From: Phenylobacterium sp.
Lineage (GTDB): Bacteria > Pseudomonadota > Alphaproteobacteria > Caulobacterales > Caulobacteraceae
NCBI GenBank assembly: GCA_018001015.1
Contig: JAGNIV010000005.1
Coordinates: forward strand, 62,001 to 126,000
Direction: 5' to 3'
DNA length: 64,000 nucleotides
Shown here: positions 55,085 through 61,697 of the stretch, piece after piece
Layout of the letters: every line of letters begins with the position of its first letter
How positions within the stretch are numbered: position 1 is the first letter of the stretch
Translations under genes and position numbers: made by a program
Notes under the pieces: model-generated
What the model was told of the DNA's origin: nothing
Seen by the model: only the letters and a program-made list of their open reading frames with translations
The model's database searches: none

Positions 55085-56086
55085 ATGAAAGCCTTCGTTC
55101 TCGACAAATACGCGAAAGGCGCCGCATTGCGCCTGACCGATGTTCCGGAACCTCAACTGCGTGAGGATGAGGTCCTGGTGGCTGTCCACGCCGCCGGCGT
55201 GAACCTGCTCGACGTCAAGATCCGCGACGGCGAGTTCAAGCCGATCCTGCCGTACAAGACGCCGCTGGTCCTCGGCCACGATCTGGCCGGAACCGTGGTG
55301 CGCACCGGGCCGAAGGCAAGTCGATATCGGGTGGGCGATGAGGTCTATTCCCGCGCCGACGACTTTCGTATCGGCGCCTTCGCGCAGGTCATCGCGGTCC
55401 GGGAAAGCTCCCTGGCCCTCAAACCCAAGTCGCTGAACATGGAAGAGGCGGCGTCGCTCCCGCTGGTCGCCCTGACCGCGTGGCAGGCGCTGGTGGAACG
55501 GGGACAGCTGCGCGCCGGTCAGAAGGTGTTCATTCAGGCGGGCTCCGGCGGGGTCGGAACCATCGCCATCCAACTGGCCAAGCATATCGGGGCCTATGTC
55601 GCCACCACGGCCAGCGGACACAACGCCGAATGGCTCAAGGCGCTGGGGGCGGATCTGGTGATCGACTACCGGACGCAGGACTTTGAAGCGGTGCTGCATG
55701 ACTACGACCTGGTGCTCCACAGCCAGGATGCGAAGGCGCTGGAAAAGTCGCTGAATATCCTGCGGCGCGGCGGCAAGCTGGTTTCGATCACCGGTCCCGT
55801 GACCCCTGCCTTCGCCGCGGAAATCGGGGCGCCCTGGTTTCTGAGGCCGGTCCTCTGGGCCTTGTCCCGGGGCGCCTTGAAGAAGGCGCGGCGGCGCGGG
55901 GTGGCGTTCGACTTCCTGTTCATGAAGGCGCACGGGCCGCAGCTGGAACAGATCACAGCCCTGATCGAGGCGGGCCATATCCGCCCGGTCATCGACCGCG
56001 TCTACCCCTTCGCGGAAACCAACGCCGCCATCGCCCACGTCGAAGCCGGACATGCCAAGGGCAAGGTCGTCATCAAGATCAAGTAG
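55085..56086 (+). CDS. NADP-dependent oxidoreductase (MDR superfamily)
   Basis: A 333-residue zinc-independent alcohol dehydrogenase-like/quinone reductase-like protein: VAVHAAGVNLLDVKIRDGEF, LGHDLAGTVVRTGPKASRYRVGDEV and QAGSGGVGTIAIQLAKHIGAYVATTAS. GGAG is upstream. Third gene of the HxlR-linked operon; with the SDR it suggests detoxification of carbonyls or quinones. Confidence 0.92.
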   Translation: MKAFVLDKYAKGAALRLTDVPEPQLREDEVLVAVHAAGVNLLDVKIRDGEFKPILPYKTPLVLGHDLAGTVVRTGPKASRYRVGDEVYSRADDFRIGAFAQVIAVRESSLALKPKSLNMEEAASLPLVALTAWQALVERGQLRAGQKVFIQAGSGGVGTIAIQLAKHIGAYVATTASGHNAEWLKALGADLVIDYRTQDFEAVLHDYDLVLHSQDAKALEKSLNILRRGGKLVSITGPVTPAFAAEIGAPWFLRPVLWALSRGALKKARRRGVAFDFLFMKAHGPQLEQITALIEAGHIRPVIDRVYPFAETNAAIAHVEAGHAKGKVVIKIK

Positions 56087-56133
56087 GGCCGGCAGGGGCG
56101 GCTTTCTCGACCTCGGCCGTGTAGTCTCCTGTC

Positions 56134-56895
56134 ATGGCCGGGATCATCGAGGAACGTCGCGAGGAGGCTGAGCGGCTGCGGGGCTATTTCGAGGTTCAGC
56201 TGCGGTTTGCGCAGACGATCGCGGCGCGGACCTCCCGCCCCCTGGCCGAGACGCTGCTGGAGGTCACCAACCTGCACCGGCGGTTTGGCCTGGGCCGGGC
56301 CGCACCGGGAGCGCCGTCGGAGGGGTGGATGCGCTATGCCGCGGGCCTGGCGCGGTGCGCGTCGGACGCTGAGCGGCTGGCCTGGACGGTGGAGGTTTTC
56401 GCCGCCGCCCCGGCAGAGCCCAGCGGGGCGCTGCGGTTCGGCTGCTTCAGCTACGAGCTGCAGGACGAGGGCCGGGTGGTGCGTATCCACTTCAGCAACC
56501 GCGACAGCGGCGAAGACCTGGGGCCGCTCGCCCGCGCCAAGGTCGACCGGCGGATTTCGGAGCTGCGGGAGATGTTTCGCCACGTCCGGGAGCACCACGG
56601 GCAGGCCCGGACGGTGCGGGGCGGGTCATGGCTCTATAACCTGGAGGCCTACCGCCGGCTGTTCCCGCCGGACTATGCGGCGTCGGTCTTTGAGCCCGAG
56701 CGGGTGCGGCTGGACGGAACCTCCAGCTGGGGCCAACTGCTGGACTTCCGAGGGGCGGTGAAGCCCGCGGTGGCGCGGACCCTGCTCGACAACATCGGCC
56801 AAGGGGACGCCGCCGCGCCCTGGAGGGCGTTCCCGCTGCGGGCCCTGGGGGCGGAGAGCCCGATCGCGTCCTTTCATCGGCTCTACGGTGGCTGA
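56134..56895 (+). CDS. Uncharacterised soluble protein
   Basis: A 253-residue protein with no signal or membrane segment. The front half is helical (MAGIIEERREEAERLRGYFEVQLRFAQTIAARTSRPLAETLLEV), the rear half has repeated Trp/Tyr motifs (SWLYNLEAYRRLFPPDY and SWGQLLDFRGAVKPAVARTLLDN). No family is recognised; codon usage and Arg/Glu-rich ends support coding. Could be a small-molecule or nucleic-acid-related enzyme, but nothing shows that. Confidence 0.7.
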   Translation: MAGIIEERREEAERLRGYFEVQLRFAQTIAARTSRPLAETLLEVTNLHRRFGLGRAAPGAPSEGWMRYAAGLARCASDAERLAWTVEVFAAAPAEPSGALRFGCFSYELQDEGRVVRIHFSNRDSGEDLGPLARAKVDRRISELREMFRHVREHHGQARTVRGGSWLYNLEAYRRLFPPDYAASVFEPERVRLDGTSSWGQLLDFRGAVKPAVARTLLDNIGQGDAAAPWRAFPLRALGAESPIASFHRLYGG

Positions 56896-56953
56896 CATCG
56901 CCACCGAGCCGGCGCGCGCGCCGGCGGCCCGTCGCCAGGACCGGTCTCGCGCG

Positions 56954-57964
56954 TCAGGTTGCAAGGCGAGCGGGATCGACCTTCAGGGTGACGATCAGGC
57001 CGGCTTCATGCCAATCGTAGGTGATCGCGCCGCGCAGGTGCCCGCTGACGCTGCGCTCTATCAGCCGGCTTCCGTATCCCTTGGGTTCCGCAGGCGCCTT
57101 GACCAGGGGACCGCCGGTCTCCGTCCAGACGATCGTGACCGCTTCGTTGTGGGCCGAGCAGGAGACGTCCAGCATGCCGGTGTCGACCGACAGCGCGCCA
57201 TACTTCAAGGAGTTGGTCGCCAGTTCGTGGACGATCAGGGCGACGATCGTCGTCGCCGACTCGCCGACGCTCATGCGCGGCACCGAGACCCGGATGCGGC
57301 CGCTGAACGCGCCCAGATCGTCGTAGGGCGCCAGCAGGACGGTCAGCAGGTCTCCGAGCAGGGCGGAGGGGGCTTCGGTCTGGCCGGCCACCGGACGAAC
57401 CAGATCGTGCGCGCGGCCGAGCGCCGTCAACCGGAGCGTCAGCTCACGGGCCATGTCTTCGACCGTCTTGGTGGAGCGGGAGGTGATGGCCGTCAGGCCC
57501 GAGGCGATGGCCAGGAGGTTCTTGACCCGGTGGCTCATCTCGCCGGCCAGGAGCTCACGGCCCTCCTCGGCCTGCTTTCGTCCGGTGACGTCGATGAAAA
57601 TGCCGAACATGATGCGCTGAACCATGCGGGCGTCATCGCCCTGGCCACGCGCAGAGATCCACTTGAGCTCGTCGCCGATCATGATCCGGAAATCGATTTC
57701 ATAGGCGCCCGTGATCCCTCGGGTCGCGTTGAAGGCCGCACGGACCCGATCACGATCAGCGGGATGAATGTGCGCCGAGAGATCCTCGAAGGTGACGTCT
57801 CGGCCGCGCGGGACGCCCCAGAGGTCGTAGGAGTGATCGTCCATGGCCAGGGCGTCGGTGTCGACATTCCACGACCACAGGGTGACCCCGGCCGATTCGA
57901 TGGCGCGCACCAGGTTCTTGGGTTCCCAGAGGAGGGGCTTCAGGTTCTCGGGTGTCGTTGGCAT
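56954..57964 (-). CDS. HWE-family sensor histidine kinase, soluble
   Basis: A 336-residue cytoplasmic kinase. A PAS domain (about 20-130) is followed by the HWE domain with the phospho-accepting H145 (EMSHRVKNLLAIASGL) and VHELATNSLKYGALS (N-box), then the HWE-typical TIVWTETGGP and GYGSRLIERSV. GTAGGAG precedes the ATG. HWE kinases with PAS often act in general stress or light responses; there is no LOV signature Cys, so the PAS ligand is unknown. Confidence 0.93.
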   Translation of the reverse strand: MPTTPENLKPLLWEPKNLVRAIESAGVTLWSWNVDTDALAMDDHSYDLWGVPRGRDVTFEDLSAHIHPADRDRVRAAFNATRGITGAYEIDFRIMIGDELKWISARGQGDDARMVQRIMFGIFIDVTGRKQAEEGRELLAGEMSHRVKNLLAIASGLTAITSRSTKTVEDMARELTLRLTALGRAHDLVRPVAGQTEAPSALLGDLLTVLLAPYDDLGAFSGRIRVSVPRMSVGESATTIVALIVHELATNSLKYGALSVDTGMLDVSCSAHNEAVTIVWTETGGPLVKAPAEPKGYGSRLIERSVSGHLRGAITYDWHEAGLIVTLKVDPARLAT

Positions 57965-57996
57965 GAGGACTCCTACGATGCTGAGTCGGCACGTGA

Positions 57997-58060
57997 CTAG
58001 AGCCGGATGGCTGCTCTCGAAGCCTCAATCCGGTTCCATGACTTTGAAATCAGATCACGA
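57997..58060. repeat. Intergenic repeat, copy 2 (copy 1 at 28323)
   Basis: Gap-free alignment over 64 bases to 28323-28386, 54 identical. GATTC (GANTC) sites follow at 58059-58063 and 58075-58079, and the last bases of this copy open the adjacent inverted repeat. Confidence 0.7.
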
Positions 58061-58101
58061 TTCAACGCTCAGGCGATTCCGTCCAAGCGCATCGTGATCT
58101 A
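58053..58101. repeat. Inverted repeat overlapping copy 2
   Basis: GATCACGAT (58053-58061) and ATCGTGATC (58091-58099) are perfect inverted 9-mers, with imperfect extension inward (ACGCT/AGCGC), containing two GANTC sites. Confidence 0.6.
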
Positions 58102-58229
58102 GGCGCGTTCTCCACGGCTCTGTAGTTCAGCTTTGATGAACGGCGTCTGTCAGGCTGTGGCGGCGCCAGGGTTTGTTTCCGCCGATAGCACAGGTGCGCG
58201 CGCTGGCGGGAGCGGCTAGAGAACCGGCC

Positions 58230-59846
58230 ATGTTGCGGATCTCCGAACTCAAGCTGCCTCTCGACCATCCGCCCGAGGCCCTGCCGGTCGCCATCGCCGC
58301 GCGGCTGGGGGTGGGCGCGGGCGACCTGTTGTCCTGGTCGGTCTGGAAGCGGGCGCACGACGCCCGCAAGAAGGCGGCGATCCTCAAGGTCTACATCGTC
58401 GATGTTGAGGTCGCCGACGAGGCCGCCGTGGTGGCGCGGCGCGCGGGCGACCCGCATCTGCGGCCGACGCCCGACACCGCCTATCGCCTTGTGGCGCGCG
58501 CGCCGGCGGACGCGCCGAGGCCGGTGGTGATCGGGGCCGGGCCCTGCGGCCTGTTCGCGGGGTTGATCCTGGCGGAGATGGGATTCGCGCCCATCATCAT
58601 CGATCGCGGCAAGGCCGTCCGGGAACGGACGAAAGACACCTGGGGCCTGTGGCGGCGGGGCGAACTGGACCCGGAATCCAACGTCCAGTTCGGCGAGGGC
58701 GGGGCCGGCACCTTTTCCGACGGCAAGCTCTACAGCCAGGTGAAGGACCCGCGCCACCTGGGCCGCAAGGTGCTGACCGAGTTCGTGGCGGCCGGGGCGC
58801 CGCCGGAGATCCTCACCGAGGCGCACCCGCATATCGGCACCTTCCGCCTGGTGACCATGGTGGAGGCCCTACGCGCCAAGATCGAGGCCCTGGGGGGCGA
58901 GTACCGGTTCGGCCATCAGGTGACGGATGTCGAGGTCGAGGCCGGGCGGCTGCGCGGCCTGCACCTGAAGGATGGGACGTTCCTGCAGACCGACCATGTG
59001 GTGCTGGCGGTCGGGCATTCCTCTCGCGACACCTTCCGGGCGCTGCACGCGCGCGGCGTCCACATCGAGGCCAAGCCGTTCTCCATCGGCTTCCGCATCG
59101 AGCATCCGCAATCCTGGATCGACAAGGCGATGTTCGGGCCCTGCGCCGGGCATCCTGACCTGGGGGCGGCGTCCTATTCGCTGTCGCACCACTGCGCCAA
59201 TGGCCGCACGGTCTACAGTTTCTGCATGTGTCCGGGCGGGACGGTGGTGGCGGCGACCTCCGAACCCGGCCGCGTGGTGACCAACGGCATGAGCCAGTAT
59301 TCGCGCAACGAGCGGAACGCCAATTCCGGCTTCGTGGTGGGGATCGATCCCGCCGACTATGGCGGCGGCCACCCCCTGGCCGGCATCGCCCTGCAGGACG
59401 AGCTGGAGCGCGCGGCCTTCGTGGCCGGCGGCGGCGGCTATCACGCACCGGGGCAAAGGGTGGGTGACTTCCTGGCCGGACGGGCGTCGAGCGACCTGGG
59501 CAGCGTGGTCCCCAGCTACAGGCCCGGCGTGCGGCCCACCGACCTGGCGGCCCTGATGCCGGATTATGTGACGGCGGCGATGCGCGAGGCCCTGCCGGTC
59601 TTCGGCCGCAAGATCGCGCGCTACGACGATCCCGACGCCCTGCTGACCGGGGTGGAGACGCGGACCTCGTCGCCGATCCGCATCACCCGCGGGGCTGATT
59701 TCCAGAGCCTGAACCTGGCGGGCCTGTTCCCGGCCGGCGAGGGTGCGGGCTATGCGGGCGGCATCCTCTCGGCCGCCATCGACGGCATCAAGGTGGCCGA
59801 GGCCGTGGCGCGGGCGATGGTGGGGGCGAAGGCCGTCGCGCCCTAA
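58230..59846 (+). CDS. NAD(P)/FAD-dependent oxidoreductase (COG2509-type)
   Basis: A 538-residue flavoprotein. Residues 1-80 form a conserved N-terminal helper domain (LRISELKLPLDHPPEALPVAIAARLGV, then SWSVWKRAHDARKKAAILKVYIVDVEV) typical of this family. The FAD motif is VVIGAGPCGLFAGLILAEMGFAPIIIDRG (about 94-122), followed by NVQFGEGGAGTFSDGKLYSQVKDP and the C-terminal GLFPAGEGAGYAGGILSAAIDGI. ATG 58230 chosen over an upstream frame. Function unknown within the family. Confidence 0.93.
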   Translation: MLRISELKLPLDHPPEALPVAIAARLGVGAGDLLSWSVWKRAHDARKKAAILKVYIVDVEVADEAAVVARRAGDPHLRPTPDTAYRLVARAPADAPRPVVIGAGPCGLFAGLILAEMGFAPIIIDRGKAVRERTKDTWGLWRRGELDPESNVQFGEGGAGTFSDGKLYSQVKDPRHLGRKVLTEFVAAGAPPEILTEAHPHIGTFRLVTMVEALRAKIEALGGEYRFGHQVTDVEVEAGRLRGLHLKDGTFLQTDHVVLAVGHSSRDTFRALHARGVHIEAKPFSIGFRIEHPQSWIDKAMFGPCAGHPDLGAASYSLSHHCANGRTVYSFCMCPGGTVVAATSEPGRVVTNGMSQYSRNERNANSGFVVGIDPADYGGGHPLAGIALQDELERAAFVAGGGGYHAPGQRVGDFLAGRASSDLGSVVPSYRPGVRPTDLAALMPDYVTAAMREALPVFGRKIARYDDPDALLTGVETRTSSPIRITRGADFQSLNLAGLFPAGEGAGYAGGILSAAIDGIKVAEAVARAMVGAKAVAP

Positions 59847-61189
59847 CCCAGGAAGTCGCCGGGCGGCGGCAGGTGGGCGACGCCGGTGACGGCGATGTCG
59901 GCCGGCTCGGCGGGGGCCGGGTGAAGATCGGGGCGCGCGCCGCCGCCGGTCAGATGGCTGAGCAGGCCCGCGACGCCCGTGCCCGCCACCATCAGGAAGC
60001 CGTCGCCCTGGTTGTCGCCGTCGACGTCGACCTCGATCCGGAAGCCGGGCGTGACCGGCGGCGGGTTGCGGCCGGTGAAGGTGAAGCCGCGCAGGCCGCT
60101 GAGCACGTCGTCCTGGGCCGTGGCATTGATGACATTGATCCTGTGGCCATCGGCGCGGGTCAGCCGGTCGCCGAAGGTGAAGTCCAGGATCACCCCCAGC
60201 GCGTGCTGGGACGGGGGTGTGGTCTCGGGCGCGGTGTCTCCTGAAAGCTCGATGACGAAGGTGTCGTCCCCCGATCCGCCGATGGCCACCACCTGGGCGC
60301 CCAGGTGGAGCTGGTCGTCGCCGGCTCCGCCCTCCAGCAGGTCGACCTGGCCCGAGCCCGCGCCGCCCCCCGCGAGGGTGTCGTCGCCTGCGCCGCCCAC
60401 CAGGTGGTCGGCCCCGCCGCCGCCGTCGAGGCTGTCGTCTCCCGATCCGCCCACCAGCTCGTCGTTTCCATCTCCGCCCTGAAGGGTCTCCTGGGCGGCG
60501 GCCTGCGCCACCAAGGTCGGGTCGGCGGCCGCGGTGGCCTCTGAGCCGGTGGGGATGTCGGTCGGCTTGATCTCGTCCTGGGGCGCCTCGGCCCTGGGGG
60601 CGTCTTGCGTGGCGGTGACGGCGGCCGCGTCGCTGGGGGCGGCGCCGTCAGCGGGGGCGGCCAGGCGCTCGAAGCGCTGGTGCTCCTCGGCGCCGGCGGA
60701 GGGCGCGGCCAGGGTCGCGGCGACCGCGAAGGCGGCCAGCACTTCAGCCGGCGAGTCCTGTTGGCCCCCGTCCGGCGCATCGTGGGCCTGGGCGGTCATG
60801 TCGAAGAAGGCGGCGGCCACCACCAGGGCGACGAAGGTCTGGGCCTGACGGGCGGCCAAGGGCACCACGACCTCGCCCTGGCCGTCGCGCCAGTCGGCGC
60901 CCAGCAGGCGGTCCACGGCGGTCCAGAGGGTGTCGTCCTCCTCCACCACGTCGGCGGCGGCGTCATGGATGACGAACTGGCCGTTGATGCGGGCGACGTG
61001 GACCAGGACCTCGTCGTTCTCGTCGGTGATCACGCACCAGGGGTCCCCGGCGTCGGTCGCCCCGTAGACCACCCGCACATGGATGCCGTCCGCCGCCAGC
61101 CGGTCGGCCAGCTCCGACAGCCGCGCGCGCTCACCGGCGGACCAGCCCCCGGAGTCGGGGCGAGGCGTGAATGGGACGACGTTGCTCAT
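59843..61189 (-). CDS. RTX-like calcium-binding repeat protein with unusual N-terminus
   Basis: A 448-residue protein. Residues 1-115 are a soluble alpha/beta region (DRLAADGIHVRVVYGATDAGDPWCVITDENDE, ARINGQFVIHDAAADVVEEDDTLWTAVDRLL), which I do not recognise. Two short hydrophobic stretches (118-130, 149-161) and an Ala/Pro linker follow, then GGxGxD repeats at about 237-312 (QGGDGNDELVGG, GSGDDSLDGGGGADHLVGG, AGDDTLAGG, AGDDQLHLG, SGDDTFVIE). The tail (VILDFTFGDRLTRAD) is like the end of RTX haemolysin-type domains. There is no signal peptide; export would need a type I system, not seen here. Operonic with an XRE regulator. Confidence 0.85.
   Translation of the reverse strand: MSNVVPFTPRPDSGGWSAGERARLSELADRLAADGIHVRVVYGATDAGDPWCVITDENDEVLVHVARINGQFVIHDAAADVVEEDDTLWTAVDRLLGADWRDGQGEVVVPLAARQAQTFVALVVAAAFFDMTAQAHDAPDGGQQDSPAEVLAAFAVAATLAAPSAGAEEHQRFERLAAPADGAAPSDAAAVTATQDAPRAEAPQDEIKPTDIPTGSEATAAADPTLVAQAAAQETLQGGDGNDELVGGSGDDSLDGGGGADHLVGGAGDDTLAGGGAGSGQVDLLEGGAGDDQLHLGAQVVAIGGSGDDTFVIELSGDTAPETTPPSQHALGVILDFTFGDRLTRADGHRINVINATAQDDVLSGLRGFTFTGRNPPPVTPGFRIEVDVDGDNQGDGFLMVAGTGVAGLLSHLTGGGARPDLHPAPAEPADIAVTGVAHLPPPGDFLG
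60254..60481 (-). repeat. RTX nonapeptide repeat block within the protein
   Basis: About six GGxGxDxxx units at residues 237-312 of the 59843-61189 gene; the DNA is tandemly biased toward GGC/GAC codons. Confidence 0.75.
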
Positions 61190-61206
61190 GGGACCCGGGC
61201 GACCCT

Positions 61207-61548
61207 TCAGGTCCCGAAGGCGCGGGGCGCGTCGGGCAAGATCTGGGCGGCGTCCCCGAACAGCAGGCGGTTCAGCTCAGGCTCGTAGTAGGCCAGCAGG
61301 GTGCGGGCGAAGTGGGCGGGCTCAAGGCCGACCGCGAGGGCCCAGGCGCCCTGCATCTCGATGGGGACGCGGCCCAGGCCGCTCTCCACCTGCGAGACGA
61401 AGGTGTAGTAGCGCATGCCCACCCGCTCGGCCAACTGCGCCTGGGTCAGGCCCGCGGCCTCGCGTCCGGCCTTCAGCCAGCGTCCGGCTTCCTGGCGCAG
61501 GGCCTTGGTGGCCGCCGCGCGGACCGGATCAACCGCGGGTCTCGGCAT
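61207..61548 (-). CDS. XRE-family helix-turn-helix regulator
   Basis: A 113-residue protein with one XRE DNA-binding domain (GLTQAQLAERVGMRYYTFVSQVESGLGRVPIEM) from about 35 to 65, and a C-terminal helical part (EPAHFARTLLAYYEPELNRLLF). AGGAG precedes the ATG. The downstream RTX-like gene starts 17 bp after its stop, so the pair is probably cotranscribed. Palindromes lie upstream. Confidence 0.9.
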   Translation of the reverse strand: MPRPAVDPVRAAATKALRQEAGRWLKAGREAAGLTQAQLAERVGMRYYTFVSQVESGLGRVPIEMQGAWALAVGLEPAHFARTLLAYYEPELNRLLFGDAAQILPDAPRAFGT

Positions 61549-61576
61549 CGGATCTCAACTCCTGGGTCAAGCCATC

Positions 61577-61588
61577 TTGCGGCCGCAA
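61577..61588. promoter_or_regulatory. Perfect 12-bp palindrome, candidate XRE operator
   Basis: TTGCGGCCGCAA lies 29 bases upstream of the XRE ATG, in the gap to the divergent autotransporter gene; a second palindrome GTAATTAC is at 61604-61611. Confidence 0.45.
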
Positions 61589-61603
61589 TCGGGCCGGTAT
61601 AAA
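61577..61603 (+). promoter_or_regulatory. Possible promoter of the autotransporter gene
   Basis: TTGCGG (61577-61582) and TATAAA (61598-61603) with a 15-bp spacer; leader about 90 bases. The -35 lies inside the 12-bp palindrome, so XRE binding there would block it. Read in the other direction, TTTATA could serve the XRE gene. Confidence 0.35.
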
Positions 61604-61697
61604 GTAATTACGCAACACGTTCATACGCGACGCATAACGCCTCGTCGCTGACTATAGACACCGCCCGCCTTCTCGTCCTCATCTTTTCGGAAATCTC

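Noticed and set aside
53785..55107. 440-codon minus-strand frame opposite the SDR and hydrolase
   Set aside because: Shadow of two well-identified plus-strand genes; composition is Arg/His/Gly-rich and without motif.
60254..60481. Tandem GGC/GAC-rich DNA resembling a repeat array
   Set aside because: It is the RTX block of a coding frame; unit lengths are multiples of 3 and encode GGxGxD, with no spacer structure, so not CRISPR.
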